A DNA stretch of 64,000 nucleotides from Treponema sp. (GCA_017935745.1 JAGBGX010000013.1:1-64000), one strand, 5' to 3'. Counted from the first letter of the stretch, positions 52,871 through 62,112 are shown. Program-made: numbers and translations. Notes: generated by a model not told the origin, from the sequence alone.

Positions 52871-54664
52871 TCAGGAAAGGCAGCCGTCAGCCCGATTTAT
52901 CAGCTCTGTTTCCCATGCAAGCAGCCGCTTTTCCGTTTCAGGGCGGTTTCCCTTCACATCGCACAGCACCCTGAACACAGGCTCCGTGCCGCTCGGCCGC
53001 ATCCAGAAAAATGCTTCCGGCTCCTTTTTTGCTGAAAGGAACATCACCTTGAGTCCGCCTGTTCCGTTGTTCCATTCCGCCGGATTCTTCACCTCCGCAG
53101 TTCCGTTTGTCACAAAGCATTCATAGGAAGCAATTCCAAGCTCTTCTAAAAGCATGTTCTTTTTCAGCTCCCAGTCCGCTTCAAATTCTTTTTTAAAGCG
53201 CTGCTTGAGCATTCCCTTGTCCGCTGTCTTTACCCGGAGCACCGCGCGCGGCTCGCTTACGCCGGTTGTTGTATACTGCGGCAGCGTTGCAATCACATCG
53301 CGCAGCGTAAAGCCGTCCCGGTATTTTTCTTCCTGATGCGACATCGTGCACCAGATATGGAACAGCCCCGGGCAGCCGCCTTTTTTTCCGTCGCGGATTG
53401 AAAGAAGCTTTACAAGCGCAAAGAGCGTTGCAACAGGATCGCGGACTGCGGAAGGATACGTTATGTTTCCGCCGTTGCTTCCTTCGCCGAAAATGCGCAC
53501 CGAGAATCCTTCGCTCCGCTTTTCGCGCGCAAGGTTTACAACATTCGCCTCTCCGACTTCCGCCCGGAAAACCTGCGCGTTCATGCACCGGCAGATTTCG
53601 TCAATCCGCATGGAAGTAGGACAGTTCACTGCCACGGCAAGCTTTTTTGCGCCGCTGTTTTTCCAGTATTCAAAGGCAAGCTCGGAAAGCACACAGAGCG
53701 CAAAGACTTCCTGGGCAGGAACAGTTCTTGCCGTCCGCTCAGCTTCATCCCAATAGACGCTGTTTCCCCTGTCGCCGTCACAGTCCGGCATATACCCAAG
53801 GAGGGCATCTGTTTTTCCTTCAGACTGAAGCGAATCCATATACCTGGCACAGTATACTAAATTTTCAGGCTCAGGAATTATTTCGTGGACAATCTGTCCG
53901 GGCGCATCATTGAATGAGGAAAAATGCATCCCGCATGAAGCGATAAGCTTTCTGTCGATTGAAGCTGCGCGCGCAGAGCCGTTCATGTCGCACACAATGC
54001 GCAGGGGATTTTTTTTAGCTGAAGCGCGGACAGCTCCAAAAAAGCGGTTCTGCCCGCCCAGATGCGCGCTGCCTGAAATGACAGTCCGTATAAAGCGCTC
54101 ATATTCTTTCAAGGCGGCCTTTTTGTATTTTCCGCTCCTTGCATATATTTTTTCAGTCTGGTTTTTGTCCGCCCTGACAGCAATGGAAAGCGCATGCTCC
54201 TCCGCACCGGCGCCCGCACATTTTTCTTCAAGCCGGGCGGCAAGCTTTTTGGATTCGCTTCCTGGAAGAACGCCGCCGTCATTCAGCCCGAATTTTATTC
54301 CGTTATACCCTATCGGATTGTGGCTTGCTGAAATGTACAGGAAGCCGTCATGCTTTTTTGCGTATGCCATGATTTCAGGAGCGGCTGAAATTCCCAGATA
54401 CACAGTTTTAATTCCGCATACAGAAAAGCACATGATAACATTCCGCGCGATTTCCGCCCCGGTAGGCCGTGTGTCAGCTGCGACAACAACCGCCGGATGT
54501 TTTTTTCCTGTTCTTGAAATCATATATTCAGCAAACGTTTCCGCAATTAGAATGCTCAGAAAACTGTTCGCCTCTCCGATTGCAGCAGAGCGGCTTTCGC
54601 TTTCACCGCTTTCCGCAAAAATTTTTCTCCATCCTGAAGCAGACAGAATCATGCCGTGTTCCAT
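52871..54664 (-). CDS. Phosphoglucomutase/phosphomannomutase family protein
   Basis: A 597-residue alpha-D-phosphohexomutase. The phosphoserine loop is YISASHNPIGYNGIKF, the metal loop CDGDRGNS (one residue off the usual DGDRD), the sugar-binding loop GEGSNGG and the phosphate-binding C-terminal motif RPSGTEP. It would interconvert hexose 1- and 6-phosphates. The length suits the 550-600 residue PGM type. The start MEHGMILSASGW at 54664 is chosen because the promoter -10 is seven bases upstream and no Shine-Dalgarno is present. It is divergent from lysS. Confidence 0.88.
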   Translation of the reverse strand: MEHGMILSASGWRKIFAESGESESRSAAIGEANSFLSILIAETFAEYMISRTGKKHPAVVVAADTRPTGAEIARNVIMCFSVCGIKTVYLGISAAPEIMAYAKKHDGFLYISASHNPIGYNGIKFGLNDGGVLPGSESKKLAARLEEKCAGAGAEEHALSIAVRADKNQTEKIYARSGKYKKAALKEYERFIRTVISGSAHLGGQNRFFGAVRASAKKNPLRIVCDMNGSARAASIDRKLIASCGMHFSSFNDAPGQIVHEIIPEPENLVYCARYMDSLQSEGKTDALLGYMPDCDGDRGNSVYWDEAERTARTVPAQEVFALCVLSELAFEYWKNSGAKKLAVAVNCPTSMRIDEICRCMNAQVFRAEVGEANVVNLAREKRSEGFSVRIFGEGSNGGNITYPSAVRDPVATLFALVKLLSIRDGKKGGCPGLFHIWCTMSHQEEKYRDGFTLRDVIATLPQYTTTGVSEPRAVLRVKTADKGMLKQRFKKEFEADWELKKNMLLEELGIASYECFVTNGTAEVKNPAEWNNGTGGLKVMFLSAKKEPEAFFWMRPSGTEPVFRVLCDVKGNRPETEKRLLAWETELINRADGCLS

Positions 54665-54671
54665 GCGCATA

Positions 54672-54700
54672 AGCATATCAGATTGAAGAAAACGTGTCAC
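54672..54700 (-). promoter_or_regulatory. Leaderless promoter of the phosphohexomutase
   Basis: GTGACA (54695-54700), 17-bp spacer, TATGCT (54672-54677), seven bases, ATG at 54664. Confidence 0.7.
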
Positions 54701-54741
54701 CAGGAAGCGCAGCGGCGCAGGATATTCCTTTTCACGGCGGA

Positions 54742-54770
54742 TTGCTACAATTCTTCATTTCCATTATACT
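54742..54770 (+). promoter_or_regulatory. Leaderless promoter of lysS
   Basis: TTGCTA (54742-54747), 17-bp spacer, TATACT (54765-54770), seven bases, ATG at 54778. Confidence 0.8.
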
Positions 54771-54777
54771 TTCCGCT

Positions 54778-56400
54778 ATGGAAAACGAAACAGAAAGGAA
54801 CCTCTGCCACTGGGCTGACAGGATGGCTTCAAAAATCATTGCAGAAAAAGGCAGCCTTGACACATACACATGCGCCTCGGGAATCACGCCGAGCGGAACC
54901 GTTCACATCGGAAACTTCCGCGAAATCATTACGGTCGATCTGGTTGCACGCGCCTTGCGGGACAGAGGCAAAAATGTGCGCTTTATCTATTCATGGGATG
55001 ACTACGATGTGTTCAGGAAAGTGCCTGCCAACATGCCCGCCCCTGAGCTTCTTGAAAAATACCTGCGCTTCCCGATAACAATGGTGCCCGACACTTCCGG
55101 CCGCAATGAAAACTATGCGCGCCATCACGAGGCAGACATCGAGAGCCAGCTGCCGCGCGTGGGAATCCGCCCGGAATTCCTGTATCAGTCGCAGCGGTAC
55201 CGGGCGAACCGTTATGCTGAAGGAATGAAAAAAGCGCTGCAAAACCGCCAGCTCATCAAGCAGTGCCTGAATGAATACCGCGACGAGCAGCACAAGATGA
55301 AGGACGAAGACGAATACTGGCCGGTCGCCGCATTCTGCTGCAACTGCAATAAGGATGAAACTGAAATCACAGGCTACGACGGAGAGTACGGCGTTTCCTA
55401 CAGGTGCAAGTCATGCGGCCATGAGGAATCGGGAGACCTGCGCACTTCAAAGGAATTCAAGCTCGGCTGGCGGGTTGACTGGCCTATGAGATGGAGCGAA
55501 GAAAAAGTCGTGTTCGAGCCGGGAGGAAAGGATCACATCAGTCCCGGCGGAAGCTATGACACGGCAAAGCTTGTGAGCAAAAAAGTGTACGGCTGGGATG
55601 CGCCGGTCACAATGAAATATGACTTTGTGAAGCTCAAGGGCGTGCCGGGAAAAATGTCATCATCAAAGGGAAAAGTGATTTCGCTCGTTGATGCCCTTGA
55701 AGCATATCAGGCTGAAGTCCTGCGCTACATTTTCGCTGTGAACAAGGCTGATCATGAATTCTCCATCAGCTTTGATCTTGATGTTGTCACACTGTACGAG
55801 GCGTATGACAAGACAGAGCGCATTGCATGGGGAGACGAAAAGGCAAAAAGCGAGGATCTGTTTTTGAAGGAAAAGCGGATTTATGAACTGAGCCAGATTG
55901 AAAGCGGAATGCCGGCCGTCAAGCCATATCAGATCGGCTTCCGCCTTCTTACAACGCTTCTCCAGACATATTCAGGCGACATTGAAGCTGCAATCAGTTC
56001 TCTTGGCGATGTGCAGGAAGCCCAGAAGGAAACGCTCCGCCGGCGCTGTGCGTGCGCCTGGTACTGGATAACAGAGTGCGCCCCGGAATGCGCAAGCGAC
56101 TTCTGCTTTACGCTCAGGGAAAATGGAGCGCGCTCAGAAAGCATAACAGGAGCGGTGCAGAAAGCCGTGAACCGTGTGCGCACAGAGATTGCTCCCCGCA
56201 TCGGCTCATTTCCCACAGACAAGGACTGCCAGCAGGAAATGTACCGCATCGCATCGGAAACGGGAATCGAGCCGAAAGAGCTTTTCACAGCCCTCTATCA
56301 GGCGCTTATCGGAAAGGATCAGGGGCCGCGGCTTGCAAGCTTCTTCAGGATTATCGGAAAGGAGCGGCTTGACAAAATACTGAAGGCATACGGACTGTAG
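54778..56400 (+). CDS. lysS: Class I lysyl-tRNA synthetase
   Basis: A 540-residue class I LysRS, the archaeal-type enzyme that replaces class II LysRS in spirochaetes. HIGH motif: SGTVHIGNFREI; KMSKS motif: KMSSSKGK. An insertion with two CxxC pairs (CCNCNKDE and CKSCGHE) is a zinc-binding module as in archaeal LysRS. The C-terminal part is the helix-bundle anticodon-binding domain. The start at 54778 follows the -10 box by seven bases without a Shine-Dalgarno; a start 28 codons upstream would precede the promoter. hutH follows 54 bases later. Confidence 0.95.
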   Translation: MENETERNLCHWADRMASKIIAEKGSLDTYTCASGITPSGTVHIGNFREIITVDLVARALRDRGKNVRFIYSWDDYDVFRKVPANMPAPELLEKYLRFPITMVPDTSGRNENYARHHEADIESQLPRVGIRPEFLYQSQRYRANRYAEGMKKALQNRQLIKQCLNEYRDEQHKMKDEDEYWPVAAFCCNCNKDETEITGYDGEYGVSYRCKSCGHEESGDLRTSKEFKLGWRVDWPMRWSEEKVVFEPGGKDHISPGGSYDTAKLVSKKVYGWDAPVTMKYDFVKLKGVPGKMSSSKGKVISLVDALEAYQAEVLRYIFAVNKADHEFSISFDLDVVTLYEAYDKTERIAWGDEKAKSEDLFLKEKRIYELSQIESGMPAVKPYQIGFRLLTTLLQTYSGDIEAAISSLGDVQEAQKETLRRRCACAWYWITECAPECASDFCFTLRENGARSESITGAVQKAVNRVRTEIAPRIGSFPTDKDCQQEMYRIASETGIEPKELFTALYQALIGKDQGPRLASFFRIIGKERLDKILKAYGL

Positions 56401-56454
56401 CCGAAGCCATGCAGCTGTCCTGCCCGTCAGAGCAGCCAGCGCACAGGAGGAACT

Positions 56455-58029
56455 ATGACGATTATAGACGGAAACAGCCTTACAATAGAAGATGTCTGGG
56501 ACATCGCATGCAGCAATGCACAGGCATCTTTTCCTGAAAGCACATCATTCTGGGACACCATTGAAAAAGCCCGCGCATTCCTGACGGACTATATACAGAC
56601 CGGCGTTCCCGCATACGGAATCACAACAGGCTTCGGCGACTCCTGCGCAAGCCAGATCAGCGTCAAAAAAGCCGGCGAGCTTCAGCGCGACATCGTTACA
56701 TACCATGGCATCGGGCTGGGGAAAAAATTCAGCCGGGAGACAGGACGGGCTGTGCTTCTGTGCAGGCTGAACAGCAACGTAAAGGGCGGACACAGCGCAA
56801 TCAGGCCCGAGCTTGCAAAGATGATGCTGACTCTTCTTGACAGGGACATCATTCCCGTAATCCCGCAGCTTGGCTCCGTAGGAGCTTCAGGAGACTTGAC
56901 TCCGCTTTCGTATCTTGCGGCTGTCATCATGGGGCAGCGCGATGTTTACTACAAAGGGCGCATTGTTCCCGCCAGGGAAGCGCTTGATGCGGAAGGAATC
57001 GAGCCGCTTCCGCTTGAAGCAAAGGAAGGGCTTGCACTCATGAACGGAACATCCGTCATGACAGCAGTTGCCGCGCTTGCATGGAAAAAAGCTGAGCGCC
57101 TTGCCGCAATATCAGACTTTCTTACAGCTGTCACTTCGGAAATCACCAGAGGAAAAGACACTCCGTTCGTTGCAAAAGCCAGCGAAATCAAAAACCATCA
57201 GGGACAGTGCGAAAGCGCATCGTATATCTACAGCATCATAAAGAATTCCCGGCGCGTCTATAAATATGAAGAATTCCTGAAGTCAAAGATTGAAGCAATC
57301 GGCGAAAAAGGATACAAAAAGCAGGAAAACAAAATTCAGGACAGATACTCAATCCGCTGCGCTCCGCAGATTTCCGGCGTATACCGCGACACGCTTGAAG
57401 TTGCCCGGAAATGGATTACGGAAGAGCTGAACTCTGCAAATGACAATCCGCTTGTAGACATAGAAAGCGGACGGCTCTTGAACACGGGAAACTTTTACGG
57501 CGGACACATCTGCGCTGCGTGCGACTACCTGAGGACGGCGCTTGCAAACATTTCAGACTTGAGCGACAAGCAGGCGGAAGTGATTATCGACGGAAAATTC
57601 AACGGGCTCACTGAAAACCTCATTCCCTTCACGCCGGACGATGATCCGCGCTCAGGACTGCGGCTCGGATTCAAGGCAGTTCAGATTACAATCAGCGCAA
57701 TCCGCGGAGAAGTCATGAGCCTGTGCTTTCCTATCAGCCTCACCAGCCAGCCGACAGAAGCGCTGAACCAGGACAAGGTTTCCATGGGAACGATATCTGC
57801 CCGCAAGCTTGACGAGCAGATTGAGCTTGTCTACCTTCAGTTTGCAGCCCATCTGCTTGCGGCAATGCAGGCAGTTGACTTGTGCGGCAAGGCTGACTTC
57901 GCTCCGCTTACACAGTCAGTGCATGATGAAGTCCGCAGAATAAGCAGTTTTGTCATGGACGACCGCGAGCTTGACAAGGAAACAGAAGCCGTGTCTGAAT
58001 GGCTCAAAAAGACAGAGCTGTTCTCATAG
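56455..58029 (+). CDS. hutH: Histidine/aromatic amino acid ammonia-lyase family protein
   Basis: A 524-residue MIO-dependent lyase. The self-cyclising Ala-Ser-Gly is at 144-146 in SVGASGDLTPLSY, the catalytic tyrosine at 54 in GVPAYGITTGFG, and NDNPLVD and QDRYSIRCAPQ are present. The substrate-selecting pair reads Tyr-His (VTYHGIGLG, residues 83-84) where HutH usually has Ser-His, so histidine, tyrosine or another substrate remains possible. No other hut gene (hutU, hutI) lies alongside. AGGAGG precedes the ATG. Ammonia release by this enzyme would suit amino-acid fermentation. Confidence 0.88.
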   Translation: MTIIDGNSLTIEDVWDIACSNAQASFPESTSFWDTIEKARAFLTDYIQTGVPAYGITTGFGDSCASQISVKKAGELQRDIVTYHGIGLGKKFSRETGRAVLLCRLNSNVKGGHSAIRPELAKMMLTLLDRDIIPVIPQLGSVGASGDLTPLSYLAAVIMGQRDVYYKGRIVPAREALDAEGIEPLPLEAKEGLALMNGTSVMTAVAALAWKKAERLAAISDFLTAVTSEITRGKDTPFVAKASEIKNHQGQCESASYIYSIIKNSRRVYKYEEFLKSKIEAIGEKGYKKQENKIQDRYSIRCAPQISGVYRDTLEVARKWITEELNSANDNPLVDIESGRLLNTGNFYGGHICAACDYLRTALANISDLSDKQAEVIIDGKFNGLTENLIPFTPDDDPRSGLRLGFKAVQITISAIRGEVMSLCFPISLTSQPTEALNQDKVSMGTISARKLDEQIELVYLQFAAHLLAAMQAVDLCGKADFAPLTQSVHDEVRRISSFVMDDRELDKETEAVSEWLKKTELFS

Positions 58030-58125
58030 CGCGCGCAAAAACCGGCCGCACAGCCGCTGTGTGCAGGCAGACAAAAAGCTTTATGCTTTAGCTCAGCCTT
58101 AAAAAATAATTCGCAAGGAGCTGAC

Positions 58126-59277
58126 ATGAACAGTACAGGAAGCATACGCTATGCAGGTGTAAACGACTGCAAGATTGACTTGTTTGAAGGGCAGTACCGC
58201 GTCCCGAACGGAATGTCCTACAATTCGTATGTGATTGAAGACAGGCAGTGCGCTGTCCTCGACACAGCTGACGCGCACTATGCGGACGAATGGCTTTCAA
58301 ATGTGGAGCGCATCCTGAACGGAAGAAACGCAGACTACCTGATTGTATCCCACATGGAAATGGATCACGCAGCAGGAATCGTTCAGTTCATGGAAAAAAA
58401 TCCCCAGGCAAAAATCGTTGCGACAGCAGCCGCCTTCAGAATGATGACGCAGTTTTTCAAAACTGATTTTTCCGAACGGAAGATTATTGCAGCTGACGGC
58501 TCCACGCTTGACCTTGGAACGCACAGGCTGACGTTTATCACAGCTCCGATGGTTCACTGGCCGGAAGTCATGATGACCTATGATGCGGCGGACAAGACGC
58601 TTTTTTCAGCGGACGCATTCGGAAAATTCGGGGCGCTCGGCACAGAAGAGGAATGGGACTGCGAGGCGCGCCGGTATTACTTCGGGATTGTCGGAAAGTA
58701 CGGGCAGCAGGTTCAGTCGCTGCTCAAAAAAGTGTCCGCGCTTGACATACAGAATATCTGCCCGCTGCACGGACCAGTTCTTTCAGAGAATCTCAGCCAT
58801 TACATGCAGCTGTACAGCATCTGGTCATCGTATCAGAGCGAAACAGACGGCGTGTTCATTGCATACGCATCTGTATACGGAAACACAAAAAAGGCGGCGC
58901 AGCTTCTTGCCCGGAAACTGGAGGCAGCCAACGTAAAATATGAAATTGCAGACCTTGCCCGCGAGGACATGGCGGAATGCGTTGAAAATGCGTTCAGATA
59001 CAGCAAGCTTGTCCTTGCCTCGGTCACGTATGACTCAGGAGTATTTCCGTGCATGAAAACATTTATCAGCATGATTGCAGACAGAAATTTCCAGAACAAA
59101 ACAGTCGCATTCATAGAAAACGGAAGCTGGGCGCCTGCAGCTGCAAAGACAATGAAGCAGCTCCTTGAAGGATGCAGGAATATATCGTTCGCACAGAACC
59201 AGGTCACGGTGAAATCCGCGCTGAACAGCGGCAGCGAAGCGGCAGTTGAATCCCTTGCACAGGAACTCGCAGGCTGA
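58126..59277 (+). CDS. Flavodiiron protein (oxygen/NO reductase)
   Basis: A 383-residue class A flavodiiron protein. The diiron site is laid out as HMEMDH (76-81), VHW, SADAFG and LHGPV ligands in a metallo-beta-lactamase domain, followed by a C-terminal flavodoxin domain (FIAYASVYGNTKKAAQLL, then YDSGVFPCMKTFI). It reduces oxygen to water, or NO to nitrous oxide, in the cytoplasm and protects oxygen-sensitive enzymes in anaerobes. Its electron donor (rubredoxin) is not in the window. AAGGAG lies seven bases before the ATG. Confidence 0.94.
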   Translation: MNSTGSIRYAGVNDCKIDLFEGQYRVPNGMSYNSYVIEDRQCAVLDTADAHYADEWLSNVERILNGRNADYLIVSHMEMDHAAGIVQFMEKNPQAKIVATAAAFRMMTQFFKTDFSERKIIAADGSTLDLGTHRLTFITAPMVHWPEVMMTYDAADKTLFSADAFGKFGALGTEEEWDCEARRYYFGIVGKYGQQVQSLLKKVSALDIQNICPLHGPVLSENLSHYMQLYSIWSSYQSETDGVFIAYASVYGNTKKAAQLLARKLEAANVKYEIADLAREDMAECVENAFRYSKLVLASVTYDSGVFPCMKTFISMIADRNFQNKTVAFIENGSWAPAAAKTMKQLLEGCRNISFAQNQVTVKSALNSGSEAAVESLAQELAG

Positions 59278-59338
59278 AATGATTCCCGCCGGAAAATCCC
59301 CGGCAGCACCGGGGACAAATCCGCAGAATTCAGCTCTG

Positions 59339-60370
59339 CTATGCCTGCAATGATGTTACCGCAACTGTTGCAATGATATCGTCAACAGAGCAGCCGCGGC
59401 TCAAGTCGTTCAGCGGCTTGGCAAAACCCTGGCAGACAGGACCGATTGCCATCCAGCCGCCCATGCGCTGCGCAATCTTGTAGCCGATGTTTCCCGCATT
59501 GATGTTGGGGAACACAAAGACATTCGCATGCCCTGCAACGCTGCTTCCCGGAGCCTTGAGAGCCGCGACTTCCGGCGAGACAGCCGCATCAAACTGAAAT
59601 TCTCCGTCAAGCGCAAGAGCAGGAGCTTTTTCCTTTGCAATCCACACAGCCTCCTGAACCTTTGGAACAGACTTACAGAACTTGTCATCGTTTCCGCTTC
59701 CTTTTGTTGAAAATGAAAGAAACGCGACTTTCGGCTCAATGCCCGCAATCTTCCTTGCCGTGTCCGCCGCCGCAACCGCAATGTCCGCAAGCTCTTCGCC
59801 TGAAGGCTCAATGTTGATTGCGCAGTCCGCAAAAAGCGCAACACCCTCGGGAATGTATGCGTTGCCTCCTTCAGGCGCAACCATGATAAAGCTTGAAGAA
59901 ACCGTCTTGATTCCCGGGGCTGTCTTTATAACCTGAAGCCCGGGGCGCAGCGTATTCGCAGTTGAATGGCACGCGCCGGAAACAAATCCGTCCGCATCGC
60001 CTGCCTTGAGCATGAGCGCTCCGAACATTGTGCGGTCCTTCAGAAGATATTCACGCGCTTCTTCAGCCGAAGCATACTCAGGCTTTCCCGTTTTTTTGTT
60101 CACCTTCCCTTCGCGCGCCGCAAAAAGAATCTGCGCATACCTGTCTATGTCGGGGCTAGCAGCAGGATTCACAATCTCCACGCCTGAAAGGTCAGCATCC
60201 GGCGCAACAGAGGCGCACTCTTCAGCAGTGCCGATGAGCAGAATTTTCGCAATTTCTTCCTTTACAATCCGGGATGCGGCAGTGACAACGCGCTTGTCTT
60301 CCCCCTCGCACAGCACTATTTTCCTGCCGGCCTTTTTAGCCTTTTCCTTCAACTCTGAAACAAAATCCAT
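59339..60370 (-). CDS. pta: Phosphate acetyltransferase
   Basis: A 343-residue short-form Pta, converting acetyl-CoA and phosphate to acetyl-phosphate, which acetate kinase uses to make ATP. The family signatures are GRKIVLCEGEDKRVV at the N terminus, DGFVSGACHSTANTLRPGLQ, and VFVFPNINAGNIGYKIAQR with GPVCQGFAKPLNDLSRG at the C terminus. The length (about 340) matches the single-domain form without the DRTGG regulatory part. AAGGTGA is ahead of the ATG at 60370. ackA is not in the window. Confidence 0.95.
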   Translation of the reverse strand: MDFVSELKEKAKKAGRKIVLCEGEDKRVVTAASRIVKEEIAKILLIGTAEECASVAPDADLSGVEIVNPAASPDIDRYAQILFAAREGKVNKKTGKPEYASAEEAREYLLKDRTMFGALMLKAGDADGFVSGACHSTANTLRPGLQVIKTAPGIKTVSSSFIMVAPEGGNAYIPEGVALFADCAINIEPSGEELADIAVAAADTARKIAGIEPKVAFLSFSTKGSGNDDKFCKSVPKVQEAVWIAKEKAPALALDGEFQFDAAVSPEVAALKAPGSSVAGHANVFVFPNINAGNIGYKIAQRMGGWMAIGPVCQGFAKPLNDLSRGCSVDDIIATVAVTSLQA

Positions 60371-60477
60371 AGTTCACCTTCTTACAAAATGTGTTTCCTA
60401 CAGAATACCACTAAGACAAAAATACTTCAATTGAAAAAAGATGCAGGAGGAACGAAGTTCTCTGAAGGATCCCTTCA

Positions 60478-60506
60478 TTGCACATTTTTGCTGAATATGA
60501 TATCAT
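60478..60506 (+). promoter_or_regulatory. Promoter of the branched-chain aminotransferase
   Basis: TTGCAC (60478-60483), 17-bp spacer, TATCAT (60501-60506). The leader is about 47 nt with GAGGTG before the ATG at 60560. Confidence 0.7.
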
Positions 60507-60559
60507 TGCTGTTATCATTATCTTCCGGCATGAATACCGGCATTTTTTCGAGGTGCTGT

Positions 60560-61582
60560 ATGGCTAAACAGATTGACTGGGCGAATCTTCCTTTTTCTTA
60601 TCAGGTGACAGACAAGCGCTTTGTTGCCAATTACAAAAACGGAGCATGGGACGGCGGAGAGCTGACATCTGATGCGACAGTGAAAATCACAGAATGCGCC
60701 GGCGTGCTTCAGTATGCGCAGACATGCTTTGAAGGGCTAAAGGCATACACGGCAAAGGACGGCTCCATTGTCACGTTCCGCCCTGACTTGAACGCCGAGC
60801 GCATGGCACGCTCCTGCGAGCGCCTTGAAATGCCTGTCTTTCCCAAGGACCGCTTCATTCAGGCTGTCATTGATACAGTGAAGGCAAACAGTGAATGGGT
60901 GCCTCCGTTCGGCAGCGGAGCAACGCTGTACATCAGGCCGTATATGTTCGGCTCGGGCGCTGTCATCGGCGTAAAGCCTGCGGACGAATACCAGTTCAGG
61001 ATTCTGGTGACTCCCGTGGGCCCGTACTTCAAGGGCGGCGCAAAGCCCATCACTGTGCGCTTTTCAGACTTGGACCGCGCCGCACCGCACGGCACTGGCG
61101 ACATCAAGGCCGGACTGAACTATGCCATGAGCCTTCACAACATTATGGATGCCCATCGCGCAGGCTTTGCTGAAAACATATACCTTGATCCGGCAACACA
61201 TACTTATATAGAAGAAACAGGCGGCGCAAACATTCTCTTTGTCACAAAGGACGGAACACTTGTCACGCCAAAGTCAGACAGCATTCTTCCTTCAATTACA
61301 CGCAGATCGCTCATTCACGTGGCAAAAGAATATCTGCATATCGCTGTTGAAGAGCGCAAGGTTCACAAGGACGAGCTGAAGGATTTTGCCGAGTGCGGAC
61401 TGTGCGGAACGGCGGCCGTCATTTCCCCCGTTGGAAAAATCAGCGGCCACGGAAGCGAAATCTGCTTCCCGAGCGGCATGGAAGCTATCGGCCCTGTCCT
61501 GAAAAAGCTGCGCGAAACGCTCACTGGAATCCAGATGGGAGAAATTGCAGCTCCCGAAGGCTGGATTTACAAGATACAGTAA
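60560..61582 (+). CDS. ilvE: Branched-chain amino acid aminotransferase
   Basis: A 340-residue fold-type IV PLP aminotransferase of the eukaryote-like BCAT II group. The PLP lysine is in HGTGDIKAGLNYA; FEGLKAYTAKDG, RPYMFGSGAVIGV and EETGGANILFV are typical motifs. It would interconvert leucine, isoleucine and valine with their keto acids, in biosynthesis or fermentation of amino acids to branched fatty acids. The start MAKQIDWANL at 60560 is set by the GAGGTG site and the promoter; the frame extends upstream without support. A strong terminator follows. Confidence 0.93.
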   Translation: MAKQIDWANLPFSYQVTDKRFVANYKNGAWDGGELTSDATVKITECAGVLQYAQTCFEGLKAYTAKDGSIVTFRPDLNAERMARSCERLEMPVFPKDRFIQAVIDTVKANSEWVPPFGSGATLYIRPYMFGSGAVIGVKPADEYQFRILVTPVGPYFKGGAKPITVRFSDLDRAAPHGTGDIKAGLNYAMSLHNIMDAHRAGFAENIYLDPATHTYIEETGGANILFVTKDGTLVTPKSDSILPSITRRSLIHVAKEYLHIAVEERKVHKDELKDFAECGLCGTAAVISPVGKISGHGSEICFPSGMEAIGPVLKKLRETLTGIQMGEIAAPEGWIYKIQ

Positions 61583-61593
61583 GACGGAACGCT

Positions 61594-61628
61594 CCGGCGC
61601 GCAATCCTGCGCGCCGGGTTGCCTTTTT
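61594..61628 (+). terminator. Terminator of ilvE
   Basis: CCGGCGCGCA (61594-61603), loop ATCC, TGCGCGCCGG (61608-61617), then a T run (61624-61628). The 10-bp GC stem is one of the strongest in the window. Confidence 0.88.
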
Positions 61629-61686
61629 ACTGGAGCTGTCTGCCCGCACGCGGGTGCAAATTATCAGACTTATTTTTTTTCAGAAG

Positions 61687-62049
61687 CTACAGTGTCTGCG
61701 CGGCGGACTCTGCCACTGACATAATCATATTTTCTATAGAAATCTGCACTTTCTGTGGAAGGGAATCGAAGCAGTCTATCATTTTATGATGACGGATATA
61801 TTTTTGAATGCATTCACTGACATTGAACTGGCTGCGCTCTTCCCGGCCAGTTTCGCCAGTTACAAGGTATTCTACTGTAACACCGAGCACTTTCGCCAGC
61901 CGCACTGCAACTTCCGCAGACGGCATACAGGCTTCCGAGCCGACATAACTGTCAATAGCACGCTTTGTAATTCCTGCCCGGGATGCAACTTCCTTATCTA
62001 AAAGCCCGCAGTAGTCAATTTGATCTCTAAGCCTTTCACGAAACGTCAT
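61687..62049 (-). CDS. XRE-family helix-turn-helix regulator
   Basis: A 120-residue repressor-like protein. The Cro/CI-type helix-turn-helix is at residues 8-65 (YCGLLDKEVASRAGITKRAI, SAEVAVRLAKVLGVTVEYLV), followed by a helical tail (CIQKYIRHHKMIDCFDSLPQ) for dimerisation. No Shine-Dalgarno is seen; TATTTT lies six bases before the ATG, so this too may be leaderless though the -35 is poor. It is divergent from the FliE-like gene. The 11-bp inverted repeat at 62123-62161 between the two is a candidate operator. Confidence 0.85.
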   Translation of the reverse strand: MTFRERLRDQIDYCGLLDKEVASRAGITKRAIDSYVGSEACMPSAEVAVRLAKVLGVTVEYLVTGETGREERSQFNVSECIQKYIRHHKMIDCFDSLPQKVQISIENMIMSVAESAAQTL

Positions 62050-62083
62050 AATTTCAAAATACCATTATTTAGAGAATCATTTA

Positions 62084-62112
62084 TTGACCATAACTAAAAA
62101 CAGTGATATATT
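62084..62112 (+). promoter_or_regulatory. Promoter of the FliE-like gene
   Basis: TTGACC (62084-62089), 17-bp spacer, TATATT (62107-62112). The transcript would start near 62119, only a few bases before the inverted repeat at 62123. Confidence 0.7.

Noticed and set aside
59290..59325. Terminator between the flavodiiron gene and pta (CCCCGG/CCGGGG)
   Set aside because: The stem is good but neither strand has a following T run, so it is not called.
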